Source of the DNA: Eustoma russellianum
Taxonomy: Eukaryota > Streptophyta > Magnoliopsida > Gentianales > Gentianaceae
Reading direction: 5' to 3'
Length of the DNA: 64,000 nt
NCBI GenBank assembly: GCA_036186865.1
Contig: AP025062.1
Location: 31,539,001 to 31,603,000, forward strand
The translations under genes were made by a program, and so were the position numbers. Of this stretch, positions 52,790-64,000 are shown in pieces. The notes below the pieces were generated by a model. The model did no database searches. It had not been told where the DNA came from and saw only the letters and a list, made by a program, of their open reading frames with translations. The number at the start of each line of letters is the position of its first letter. The stretch's first letter is position 1.

Positions 52790-55700
52790 GTGGCGCCTCG
52801 CACCCGGCCCAGCCGAAGTTGATGCACCTGCCGTACTTCACTAAGGAGAGTACTAGGCGTCGTTCCATAAGTGTCATGATTCATGATATAATGCATGGAT
52901 TTTCGTGCTTACAAGTAAATAAGTAAGCGAAACCGTGGCAGAATTTAAAACTTCAAATTAAAAACATCCACACGACCATTCATAGTTTACATCCCAGATC
53001 AAAAGTATCGAAAGTCAAAAAAGGAAGTGTTTTCCATCTCAAACACATCATCAGTCATCAGTCATAGCTGGCCAGTCATGTCTCCTAAATTCGTCCACTC
53101 CTCGTTGCGCTCATGGGTAGGGAACCCTAGGTTCATCCTCAATCCACTCTACTTTATTCCCTGCGGCCTCTGGGAGGAAAAATAGAGGGTGAGTGACAAA
53201 GTCACCAGCAAGTATACTATAATAATTGAGGATTAAATGGAAAGTGCGTGCAAGAACCGAACCCCAAAAATTTGGTTTAGAAGCATACCTGTCCTCCATC
53301 CAATACTCGACAGGAATCAACACTTAATGTATCAAGATCATGACTTAACAAAATCGTTACTTAATACAGAACATAACAATAAAAGATTGTAACTCGCATC
53401 AATTCATAGCATAACAAGAATCATTACTTAATGAAGTCATACTTAGGGTCTACAAGGTCATAACAACTTAGTATAAATATCATGTGTCAGTACACAATGA
53501 CTCCATAAACGTGACATGCATGCATATGTACGTGTGATGCATCATGATAAAAATGAGAATATGACTTTTCATGCTTTTCTTTCAAATCATCATCGTCAGA
53601 AAACAACAAAGTGTTCAGATCTATCTTCCCGGATCTGACGCGGTAACGTCTCCCCTTCGAATCTATTATTCCCGGATTCGGAACGGTAGCGTCATCTCTT
53701 ATCGGGTCTATTCTTCTCCGGGCGCGAACGGTCATTATCAGGTCTATTCTTCTCCGGGCCTGAACGGTCATATCATCAGATCAATTAACCCGGATCTGGG
53801 TGGGTTCTTACTGGCCAGGCTCATACACACACACGGTAACGGTGGGGAAGCGTTCTTTTTTAAAAACAGGATCATCTTCTTAAAACGCTTTTCATCTCTC
53901 TTTCGCATAAAACCAATGTCGTAAATCATGTAAATGATGATGATGCAATGCATGACATGTAGTATGCAAACCATGGCATAACGCGTTACATATACATATA
54001 TGTAAGTCTCGTCGCTATGCTGGAAAATTTCCAACTTAGTGGCGCCAACTTCTCCTTAGTTATTTCCTTTTAAAATAATCATTTTAAACTAAGTGGTTCG
54101 CATGTACTCCTTCATATATGTATTAAGTTATTGCCATGAAAGTTTTACGGAATTACGATATCGATAGGGGAATCATTTATTCTTTTTCATAAAGCGGATA
54201 CAAACTGAATTCCGGAATGACCAATATCACTATAAATTTATTGTGACCAAACCGGAAGTCCCTTTTTGGAAATTCCAACTCTCCAGCTTATTAAACACAT
54301 TATACTAGAATCTTACCAAAATTGAGCCCAATTGCATTTTTCTAAGGTCCAATTCCAGATCATGCAACACACCACACTAATTCTGTCAGTCCAGCAAATT
54401 TCAGTCTGACCCATTTTACTAGAAAATTCATTAAAAATAAACCGTAGTCCATTTTGTTGAAATTCCAACTCTCACCTTTACTTAATTCATAGGGTTAGTG
54501 TCATACTGAAAATTAGATAATTTGTATACTTCTATGGTCTATTTCTAGGCTACTCAACGAGTTACTTAAATTCTGTCCAGTACAGTATTCTCAGTAGGAC
54601 CAACTTTACTAGGAAATTTATTAAAAATAAACCATAGCTCCTTTTAATGAAATTCTAACTCTCACATCTAATAAACACATAAAACTACTGTCATACCAAA
54701 AATCAACTAAATTGAAAGTTCCTAAGATCTCTTTTAAGGTCTCACAAAACAGCCCAAATTTCTGTCATGTTCCAGTAAATTTCCTAGTTTGTCACATTTC
54801 CTTCCTAAATGACCTTAACTTGCATTTTTGTCATAAACACTTGAATAAGCATCAAACTTACTCTTTTTATAGGAGATCTACAGGTTCAACATGCTACAAA
54901 CATCATATGAAAATCCCTTACCAAACATTTTGTACACCCCAATACATCATCCTTTGGCTAACATACAACATCCCTACTAAAATAACACTAACAACGATTT
55001 TGGGTGTACACGCACCCTTCTCACCAACAGCCCCTTTTTCGGTGCATGCAAGACAAAATGATGTATCCAAGTACATGTTAAGCTTTACACACAACAAGAG
55101 CATAACCTTACTCTACTGCTCAAGTTGTCATTTTCATGCAAATCACCCTTACTTCCTTAACCCTTTCCACCGTGTACCCTTTCCATGGAAAGGAAAAGAT
55201 CTTTAACATGTTCAACTTGGATTAACACATAATGGTGCATAAAGACCACAAAGATTTCATCTTTAAACAAAAACACACACCTACACACTATTTGGCCCCT
55301 AGGCCGCAAGTTAGGCATCAAAACTTAACACATCACAACTAAGATTAAATCTTAAGTTCATCTAGCCATTCATGCAAACACTCTCACATTCAAGCCACAA
55401 AGGGTATAGTGTACTTGCCTTCGTAGTCTTTGGATCTTGTTTGAGCTTGTTGGCACAAGAAGTACTTCCTCCTATTTTTCCCTATCACACACGGTTTTAG
55501 GGGTATTTGTTAGACATCCCATAATACAACTTAGATGAGGAAATGGAGGGTCTTACCATGTGCACCTTGGATGGATTGAGGGAAATCCACTCTTGCCAAA
55601 TCACTATCTTTGTTTGGTGTCTTAAAACCCTTGCCTAAACCATGAGGCTTACGGTTTTGTCAAAAGAGTGATATCATGTAAACCTCATTCCTTGGAATGT

Positions 55701-56078
55701 AACTTCTTAAGGATTGTGGAGGATTGTCTTACCTAGATAATCCTTGAGTTTGTAGTGGTTCTTGGACCCTCCCTTGCTCACTACCTTGCCCGGTTGCCTT
55801 TGAAAGGAAGGAGGGAATATTTTCGAAATTTGGGTGCTAGACTAATGACGCTTCTTCTTAAGAGAGGAGGGATTAACTCTCCTCGGGGATGTAACCGCCG
55901 GCTTCATCATGGGGAGGGGGAAAAGACACTTCTTTAAAGGACACCCTCACACATCCCAACTATATTGCTCATTTAAGGTTCCCTAATAATCTTGAATGTG
56001 ATGACTTATCTCCCCAATGCTTTATGGCCGAAACACACATATATACATTTTTCCTCAATAATGTGTATATGTATGTGC

Positions 56079-56126
<48 letters not shown>

Positions 56127-57530
56127 TATATCTTATATCACCATCATTTAAATGTACTTTTTATTAAACATAATTTCATTGGGCTGCACTTTTGTACCCA
56201 TGGCCGATATACATTGTCCATACATCTACCCCACAGTTATTTTTCATACTCCTTACTACATGTGCATAGCTAGACATATCTGTATATATATATGCACGTA
56301 CACATGTACATATATATTTGTACTTCCTTTGAAATAAGTCACAATCCCTAAAGGAAGTACACTTTATAGCCGAAAATACCAAGTGGATGTGTGTGTATTT
56401 ATGTACATATATATTTTAACCGTAGAAGGTACATATATATATATGTATAACATACTTTTTCCGAAGATAATATATACATATGTGTAGATATTTATACATG
56501 CCTAGATCCGAATATATATATATATGTGTTCCAATATGTATACCTGCATATTTTATTCATAATCTATCCGTTTCCTAGATCTTGTTGTTACACCTTAGAA
56601 CATAAATATGAGTTATCCACATTGATATAACGTATGCTTAGGTCTCTGAAGTTCATGAAGTATTAAGGAGATACATAGGGCCGTGTATCTGTCTATACGA
56701 TTCTATCAGTGGACTTTTCATCGCGTTATAATCCTTTGGGTCGTTTGTTACATGGTAGCTTTCATTTTATACTATACATGTACACATATTCGTACCTATC
56801 TCCATACATATATATGTATATCCAATGTTTACGCAAGTGTGTAGTGCCACCTATTCTCCGCCAAGTTAAATCTGCTAGACCTTAAGAATTTATATAATTG
56901 ATGGCCAAAGTTCTTTTGGTTTTATCTCAACATGGTACCCAACGGCCATATTGGGGATGGGTGAAGAGAGTTCTCAATTTATTAAGGGCTTAATTAGGCC
57001 AACCTTCTGAGGTTTGTAAAAGGAACCTTATCCTTAGAACCCATTAGCCGAAAATATTGGTGGGTATGTAATTCGATTGAATCTTACTCATGCCCCCATT
57101 TCCTTTTCTTTATATAGATGTACGTTTTTGCATATTAATATAGGTTTTTCCCTCACACACATCTCCTACGGACTATACTCCATTAAACCCCTTATCATAT
57201 GATAGTCCATCCTATGGTATATATGTGTATTAGATGTATGCCCGTACCCTATGTATAAGGGCGTGTCACATAGTCCAACTTCTCATTTAAAGTTGCCTAA
57301 AAATACTTCTTCTATTAGTTCTCAATTCTTAGGTCAACAACTTAACACTCTTATGTAAATTTCTAATCAGCCTTCTTGCTTCATGTTTTGCGCTTTGGGG
57401 GTATGCTAATTCCCTTAAATCTTAAATAATCATAGATAAAGCCGATGATATCTTTCTTTCGAGGTCTCGTTCCCTTGCTTTGCTTCACCCCAACCCTAGA
57501 TGTCGTATTAATTTTGGGCGGGGTGCAACA
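52790..57530 (-). mobile_element. Solo gypsy LTR in LINE D
   Basis: Left edge TGTGGCGCCTCGCACC, right edge GGGTGCAACA, no internal region, 4,741 bp. The flanks are GGTAC (52,785-52,789) and AGTAC (57,531-57,535), a 5-bp target duplication with one mismatch; joining the flanks restores the LINE VTQVQHL frame. It shares the minisatellite zone (53,610-53,810) and AT-rich body with the other copies, but carries extra TA-rich sequence (about 56,030-56,900), and the hairpin and phased array were not found. It is the most diverged copy. Confidence 0.9.
56075..56130. repeat. (TA)n microsatellite inside the solo LTR
   Basis: A TA dinucleotide run followed by CTTATATCTTATATC. Several shorter TATA stretches follow to 56,530. 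Microsatellite expansion partly explains why this LTR is longer than the others. Confidence 0.9.
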
Positions 57531-59357
57531 AGTACAACATCTTACACAGACTACATCGGATCATGCGCCATTATTTTTAACGTGTGACTCAGACAGTCCT
57601 TGGGGTCCTGCTGCTTTTCGATATCTGGATGTTTGGTCAACGCATCCCGACTTTGATGCTTTTGTACAACATACATGGGAGTCTTTTCCCATGTGAGTGG
57701 TATGTGGGGTTTTGTTGACAAATTACGTCGTTTACGCAAGGAGCTCAAACAATGGAATAAAGAAGTTTTTGGGAATATATTTGATGCGGTGGCTATGGTT
57801 CAATCTTCCGTTGTTACATGCGAATGAGCATTTGATTTGGACCCAAGTGACATAACACGCACAAGTTATAATCGCAGTGTAGTAGAATTACAGTTAGAGC
57901 AGAAGCATGCATTTCTCTATTGGAAACAAAAAGCTAATATCAAATGGATTAGGGAAGGAGACGCCAACACTTCTTTTTATCATAACTCAGTGAAGGATAA
58001 ACGACGTAGACAAACCATTAAGCGCATTTTGAGTCAAGATGGAAGCGAATGTTTACTTGACACAGAAATTGAAACGGAGGCGGTCCGATATTTTTCGGAT
58101 CTTTTTGCGGAAGAGCCTGTGTCAGATTGCGATGATATTTTGCGACACATACCATTGTTACTGACATCAGAGGATAATATCATGTTACAGGAAGTCCCAA
58201 CTTTACAGGAGGTTAAACAAGCCGTATGGGATCTAAGTCCTACTAGTGCCGCTAAACCGGATGGCTATCCTGGTTCTTTCTACAGACGTTTTTGGCATGT
58301 TATCCAATCTGATGTACTTAAGGCGGTGCAGGAATTTTATTTGGGGTATACATATGCCGAAGCAGATGACGGCATCCACAATAATTCTAATCCCAAAGGT
58401 TCTTAATCCTCAGACTTTTGCAGAGTTTCGGCCTATCTGTTTAACCAACTTTATTTCCAAAGTTATTACCTGGTTGTTCTCCACTCGTATGGGCTCATTG
58501 TTGCCAAAAATCATATCTCCAGAACAAGCAGGCTTTATGAATGAACAAGGAATCACAGAGCAAGTCTTATTAGCTCAAGAAATGGTACATGTTATTGATA
58601 ATCACACAAGGGGTGGCCATGTAATGATTAAACTGTATATGGCAAAAGCTTTCAATCGGGTTAGTTGGTACTATCTTGAGTTACTTCTTAAGCGTATGGG
58701 TTTTAACCACAGATTGATCCGCATCTTGTTAAATAACTTCAGATCCACATGTTGTTCAATACTTATAAACGGTAAACAATCAGTATCCTTTTCTATGGGT
58801 AGAGGCGTCAAGCAGGGAGATCCGTTGTCGCCTTTACTGTTTATACTTTCTTCAGAAGGGTTCTCTCGTGGTTTGAAGGCATTAATGTCCGCAGGTGAAA
58901 TAAGGGGATACGCTACGGGGCATGTACAACGTGTTTCCCATTTAGGATTTGCGGACGAATTGTTGATCTTTTTAAATGGGGCCAGACGGAATTCGGAATG
59001 CTTTCATACCTTTTTGATATATTACCAAAATGCCTCTGGACAATTTGTTAATTATCAGAAAAGTCAAATAGTGGTGGGCAGAGGAGTTTCAGGCTCAGCA
59101 GCATCAGCGGTGTTGGGGATGCGACTATCATCTCTGCCTATAAAGTATCTTAGCTCTTATCTTCATAAGGGCATCATTTTGAGTCTAAGGTACATTCTTG
59201 GTCGAATAATTGCTATCCATGGCTGGCCGTTTGGTGCTAATAAAGCATGTATTAAGCACGATGCCAATATGTTACATCCCTGCCTAGAGGGGTAAAGAAA
59301 ATAATATAATAAAAGAAAATAATATACATATAAATATAGATAAAATCTAGTATATAG

Positions 59358-62319
59358 TGTTGAGAAAAAGGGGTTTGAGTGATTACAAAATGCATGATTT
59401 AAATAACGTGTATTAAAGAAATGCATGGCACGTTTTAAGACTTGACACGTTTTTTCATGAAACCTGCCTTATATGGTTCATATATAATGTTGTCGTACTA
59501 ACGAGCCATGAAGTTTTAAAACTTAAATCAAATGGCGAACATTTGTTGTGTTTGAACTATTTTTAGATGTCACCATTATTGAACTAAACTAGTTCACTAA
59601 GTAAAGTACTTAGTTAAATGAACTAAGTAGTTCATTAAATAGTGATATATTTGGAGAAGGCACAAAGGCAACAAACTGAAGAATGAAAAGTTTTCTCCTC
59701 TCCTTATCACACGCCTTTTACACACACATATATATATATTCAGATTTTTTTTAAAAAGGCACTATACACATATATTCCAACGTACTACCGACACGTTATA
59801 TATTTTACGAACGTACGTTAACGTCACACCATGATATTTACCTCATATTTATAAGTATATTCAGGTCTTATATCATATGATATAAGTCTTGGTGAAGACA
59901 AAATTATTACAACACATTACAAGGTTCTAAACAAAAAATTGTCATATCGGGTGAATACCAAAACTTCGCCAACGTGTCACGTATTTGCCATATATAGATG
60001 GCTAGCCCCTACATTTCAAAAATGACCAGAAATTTCTTGGTTTACATGTTATTTTTATCCATTAAATCATTCCATGTTGGCACATATAAATCACCCCAAA
60101 TTAAGGCCAAATTGTGGAGATTACAAATTCAACTTTTTAAGCACATGGGGCGCCACTTATTTCAGTCATTAGAGCTGAATATTCAAGTTATTATATGTAT
60201 ATTATGTGTGACATAATATATATAACATGTGCAAAAAGTTTGAATTTAATCAGAGAAAAATCGCGTAATCGACAAAAGTCGAAAATTCGGTTTTCTACGA
60301 ACACGACACATGGAACGTTTTTGGCATGACATATAACATGTATCTAGACACTTTTTAAATATTCTATACATTCTAAAGTGTTTTAGAAAAATTAATTAAG
60401 GGCTGATTGGAATATACCATATGTGTATAATTATTGTGCATTATTTTACAAAGTTTGCAAAAATAAAATTCAGCACATGTACAAGATACATCATACGCAA
60501 CTTCAGCCTTGTTGGAGCATATGTTGAGCTTTGTTGGCATCTTAATTGGCCATGAATAAAGTATACAAGGTTGGTGACATAAAGGAAGGAGCTACACAAG
60601 GTAATATTTCAAACTATGTCACATTTGTAACACATGCTGAAAATTTCAGCATGTGCATCTTGAGCTGGCCGAATTTCTTAGGCTGAAGAGAAAATGGCAA
60701 TGTTTTGAAGATTTTAAGGAAATATTGTGATGATATTTAAAATATCACACATGCTGAAAATTTCAGCATGTGTTGAATGTACTTGGCCGAATTTTGTCTC
60801 AAAATTCAGCATATTTGATTCTTCAATTTTCAAGGAATTAATCTAATACAAACATGAAATGTTTTGAATATAGTGTGAATATCACACATGCCGAAATTTC
60901 AGCATGTGAAAGAATCATATGGCCGATCTTTTGAAGGTTAATGGTGATGAATTATCTTGCAAATTTTATGGAATTTATTATGTGACTTATGGCAACATTT
61001 TTATGGCTAATTGGCACATATTTTTAAGTGTTATTTTCATATTTATACAGTCATCAAATGATGAAAACTTTCATCCAATCAATGAGTGCCAAGTAAGCAA
61101 GGCTATACTGATCATCTAATGAGGAGTTGCCAAGTAAGCAAGTGAATGTCACAATGATGCAAGATATGCTTCCAAGGACTTAAAAGATAATTTTCAAGGG
61201 CAAGAAACAAGGCAAAGGGGGTGGCCACACTGTTGATAAAAAAGAAAGAAGGAGAGCAAACAAAAGACAAGACAAGTTTCACAAATTCCAAGAGCAAAAA
61301 ACGTGTACTACATCTTCTTCTTCTACACTTTCTTTCTTTCTTCTCTCTCTCAAAGCCTATTGTATTTATATTCATACATATTGAATAGGCTTCATATATA
61401 CCACCAAACACGCTATATTATTGTAAGAGATTGATCAAGGTGTGATCAATCTTGCATCCGCTAGGTGGTGGTGTTCGTGATCATTGTAATCACTTACAAG
61501 GTTTGTAAAGGGTTAGAGTTGGTGTATAATTCCATCAACCCTGTGTGGTAAGGTGTTGTTTGTTGTTGTGTGATTAGTGATAACCGACGAAGGTGTCCTC
61601 GAAGACTGGAGTAGGTTGATTTAACCGAACCGGTATAAAATTCCTTGTGTTCTTTACTTTTCAGCACTTACTTTCAGTTTCCAGCACAGTGCATCATTTT
61701 CATCACACTTAAAAAGAGTAAACAAACTTCAAAAATCACGAAAATTTCCAGAAACATAGCCACACGTTTCAAGTTTTATTTGGCGCAAGTTTTAATCTTT
61801 TTGGACAAGTATAAGTCATCCAGACGTCAAAAGTTCTAAGACTAGTGCAGTCTGATTTTCAGGCTTGCAAAGGTTGAGACTTTGAACGTATTTGGCTAAC
61901 TTCCCAAAGAAATTTTTCAAAACTGCTTCAACCCAATTAAATATATATATAAAGGGGTTATTCATTAAAATTTCAGATCATTTGGAGTCACGGGTTAATC
62001 GAAATTAATTTTTCAAATCAGACTACCGTTTTTGGTAGATTTGCGCAATCTGACCACCAACAATTTTTAAAAGGGTTAAAGGTTGAATTTTAATCTGAAA
62101 TTTTTAGGATATACTCAGCACATCTGAGACTAAGATCTCTCCAAATTTCAGAATTTTTGAAGACTTGTAACCTGGTTTTCAAAACATTTCAAAACAGGTC
62201 CTAAAAACAGAAACTGTTTCAGAAGTTGGGATTTTGGTTTAAACAATTTTAAAAACCAAATTTTCTGCACCCACTATTCAACCCCCCCCCCCCTTCTCGT
62301 GGTGCCTTGCAGTCCTACA
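59358..62319 (+). mobile_element. Sirevirus-like copia 5' LTR (copy 2)
   Basis: It starts TGTTGAGAAAAAGG, as does the LTR after the polypurine tract at 18,700, and ends CAGTCCTACA just before the primer site, giving 2,962 bp. The first ~570 bp match copy 1, including the 20-bp palindrome at 59,867-59,886. The middle has three long palindromes (60,631-60,908); the end has a C-rich run (62,281-62,293). A TATAAAA box-like element at about 61,634 lies upstream of a T-rich leader. The 60-66-codon open stretches inside are not supported as genes. Confidence 0.85.
60631..60908. repeat. Three related palindromes in the copia LTR
   Basis: Near-perfect inverted repeats of 24-25 bp at 60,631-60,655, 60,748-60,772 and 60,885-60,908, each with arms ACATGCTGAAA (or ACATGCCGAAA) and TTTCAGCATGT. 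They are spaced 117 and 137 bp apart, and each of the first two is followed within 25 bp by TGGCCGAATTT. Palindromic LTR motifs have been reported for Sireviruses. Confidence 0.8.
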
Positions 62320-62321
62320 AG

Positions 62322-62333
62322 TGGTATCAGAGA
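62322..62333 (+). promoter_or_regulatory. Primer binding site (initiator Met tRNA), copia copy 2
   Basis: TGGTATCAGAGA lies two bases after the LTR end, complementary to the initiator Met tRNA 3' end except for its last base. Confidence 0.9.
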
Positions 62334-62375
62334 GAAGGAACACTCACAACAAAAAGATCCAACGATCTAAGTGAG

Positions 62376-64000
62376 ATGGCAACTACAAACTTCAAAACCG
62401 AGTAAGAAGGTATGTCTAATCAAAGGCCTTCTCTTTTGACGGTGAGTCTTTTATTATATGGAAGTTAAGAATGAAATTTTTCCTTATGGCTATTGATATT
62501 GATTTATGGTCTATTATAGAAGATGGTCCATTTGTTCCGTCAAAATTATCCACTGTAGATGGAGTCACACTAGAGGTTGTTAAGCATAAACAAGAGTATA
62601 CTAGTGATGATAAAAAGAGACTGAGCATGAACGCTAGAGCCATGCAACTACTTCTAAATGGGCTAAGTAAAAGTGAATCTAGCTATGTGTCTAATTGCTC
62701 TAGTGCTCAAGAAATGTGGAGAATTCTTGAGATGAAACACGAAGGGACTAGTGAGTGAAAGAGTCCAAAATTAACATGCTTATGTCCACACTTGAGTCAT
62801 TTAAAAATTATTGCCATATGAGTCTATCGTTGATATGGATCTACGCTTGACTGACATCTACAATTCTCTTGAGTCTCTTAGCAAAGCCTTCTCTATGCAG
62901 GAAAAGGTCCAAAAGGTATTACGAAGCCTTCCATCCGAATGGGACCCTAAAGTGACGCCTATAGTGGAGAGCAAAGAAACCAAATCAACTAAAATGGAGG
63001 AACTAATTGGATCACTTAAGGTATATGAAAACAAAATCACTATAAGGAAATCGGAATCATCATCAAAACAAGGTAAGACTATTGCTTTTAAATCAAATGA
63101 ATACGTCTCTACTTCTTCCGATCACGTAGATGATAGTGATTCTAAATCAGACAACGATGACTTAATTTTATTGGATAAAGTCTTAAGAAAATTCATGAGA
63201 AAGTCATTTAAAAACAAACCTAAGGCTACTTCCACTAAAAGAAATAAAAATAAAACAAATGACAAGGACGTTAAATGCTACGAATGCGGTAAACTTCGAC
63301 ATCTATCATATGACTGCCCTAACAAGGACAAGCAAACAAACAAACACCCTGACAAGGATCAAACCAAAAATAGACTCATCTCAGAACCTAAGCAAAGGTG
63401 GAGAGCTCTCAAGGCCTCCACTTGGAGTGACACATCTGATTATGAGACTGATATAGAAGAGGAGACTACACAAGTATGCTTTGTATCCAAAGCATCAAAC
63501 AAGGTATCTTCTGACTCTGATTCTGACTCTGAGCCTTCATATGATGATCTTTTCAGTCAGTATTTATAATTGCATAAATTTACTAAGACTCTCGCAAAAG
63601 AAAAGAAACAATTAATTGAAGACAAGAAGTTGTTAAAATCTTCTAACACGAACCTTGTAGCTCAATTAAACGAATCAAAAGAAGAGTCGTTATGCATCAT
63701 AAATGCATTGAAATCAGAGATCACATCATTGAAAACACATAATAATGAAATGAAATCCGAGATTTCAAATTTGAAATCAAGGAATACAGGTTTAGAAAAA
63801 ATGATGAAATAGTTTGATACGGGATCTAACATGCTAGATCACATTATTCTATCACAAAAATATGATAGTGATAAAACTGGATTAGGATACATTGAGACAA
63901 ACGAAGCATCATCTAAACCAACCAAGTTTATTTTGTCTAAGAAAGTAGACACATCAAAGGCATACATAGCGCCTAAAGTAACGCAAAGACCCCCTCTCCC
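62376..64000 (+). pseudogene. gag: Sirevirus-like copia gag (copy 2), runs off the window
   Basis: ATG 62,376 gives MATTNFK, with a stop and a one-base deletion near 62,434 before the FDGESF/WKLRMKFFLMA block. The capsid-like region continues with MQLLLNGLS, MWRILEMKHEGTS, a break near 62,756, then MDLRLTDIYNSLESL, KVLRSLPSEWDPKV and MEELIGSLKVYE. The knuckle CYECGKLRHLSYDC (about 63,277-63,320) keeps all four metal ligands but has Arg for the usual Gly. Acidic S/D repeats, a TAA at 63,567-63,569, a coiled coil (63,690-63,800) and a TAG at 63,810-63,812 follow. Whether pol exists lies beyond the window. Confidence 0.9.

Larger units (their letters stand above)
50838..59290 (+). mobile_element. 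L1-type LINE, copy D (split by a solo LTR, 3' truncated)
   Basis: A plus-oriented L1 of the A/C/D/E subfamily: short 5' UTR (to 50,880, interrupted upstream by LINE F), ORF1, and ORF2 split by the solo LTR 52,790-57,530. Similarity ends near 59,275, soon after the RT, in AT-rich DNA before the Sirevirus LTR at 59,358. RNase H and 3' tail are missing. Confidence 0.87.
52183..59290 (+). pseudogene. LINE D ORF2, split by LTR insertion, 3' truncated
   Basis: The first part (52,183-52,789) has KIIIWNTRG, GGDFNTF and GLGRVW, with a short deletion before GLGRVW and stops near 52,375 and 52,679. The second part (57,536 on) resumes at QHLTQTTSDHAPL and continues into RT: GDANTSFYH, FRPICLTNFISKV, KLYMAKAFNR (catalytic Asp of LDM and of FDR changed), KQGDPLSPLLF and FADE (58,948-58,959; second Asp is Glu). 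Frameshifts lie near 57,690 and 58,350. Coding similarity ends in the region after LPIKYL, with a small deletion near 59,178. No zinc motif or RNase H remains. Confidence 0.88.

Noticed and set aside
62281..62293. C-rich run as a possible G-quadruplex or assembly gap
   Set aside because: It sits where Sirevirus-like LTRs usually have a C-rich run before the primer site; length variation is expected for a homopolymer.

Overview
This window is plant heterochromatin made almost entirely of nested and decayed retrotransposons. No host gene, tRNA, rRNA or CRISPR array is visible. Three things point to a flowering plant: L1-type LINEs with a DUF4283/zinc-knuckle ORF1 and a C-terminal RNase H on ORF2, a Ty3/gypsy chromovirus with ~4 kb LTRs and an initiator-Met-tRNA primer site, and a Sirevirus-like Ty1/copia gag with polypurine-rich 3' end. 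The species cannot be named from the sequence.

Layout. 1-17,274 holds several copies of one long-LTR Ty3/gypsy family (Tekay/Del-like: integrase followed by a chromodomain). They are a plus-strand LTR fragment at the left edge, a minus-strand gag/RT remnant with its 5' LTR (2,800-6,932), a second LTR with its own primer site (7,153 to about 9,915), another LTR fragment, and a plus-strand pol (10,655-13,282) followed by a polypurine tract and a 3' LTR (13,326-17,274). 17,276-19,279 is the 3' half of a Sirevirus-like element whose gag runs into the polypurine/LTR end with no pol. 19,280-59,290 is a LINE cluster of six copies, called here A(-), B(+), C(+), E(-), F(+), D(+). A, C, D and E form one subfamily; B and F form another. 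C and D are each split by a solo gypsy LTR with a near-perfect 5-bp target duplication. E and F each sit between 16-bp target duplications in TA-rich DNA. 59,358-64,000 is a second Sirevirus-like copy with a ~3 kb 5' LTR, primer site and gag.

Nested insertions give partial relative ages. C and D predate the solo LTRs inside them, and E and F were inserted into the (TA)n stretch between C and D. The copies are mostly inactive. Many nonsense codons are of the C-to-T/G-to-A class, and several polymerase catalytic aspartates are lost.

Most notable signals: a 73-bp AT-rich block with spliceosomal intron signals inside the gypsy RT, whose removal restores the frame; an ATGA stop/start overlap joining ORF1 and ORF2 in five LINE copies; a short 3'-terminal LINE hairpin kept across both subfamilies; a ~20-bp-phased AAAGTAAC array in the gypsy LTRs; a pair-preserving hairpin in the same LTRs; and palindromes in the Sirevirus LTR.
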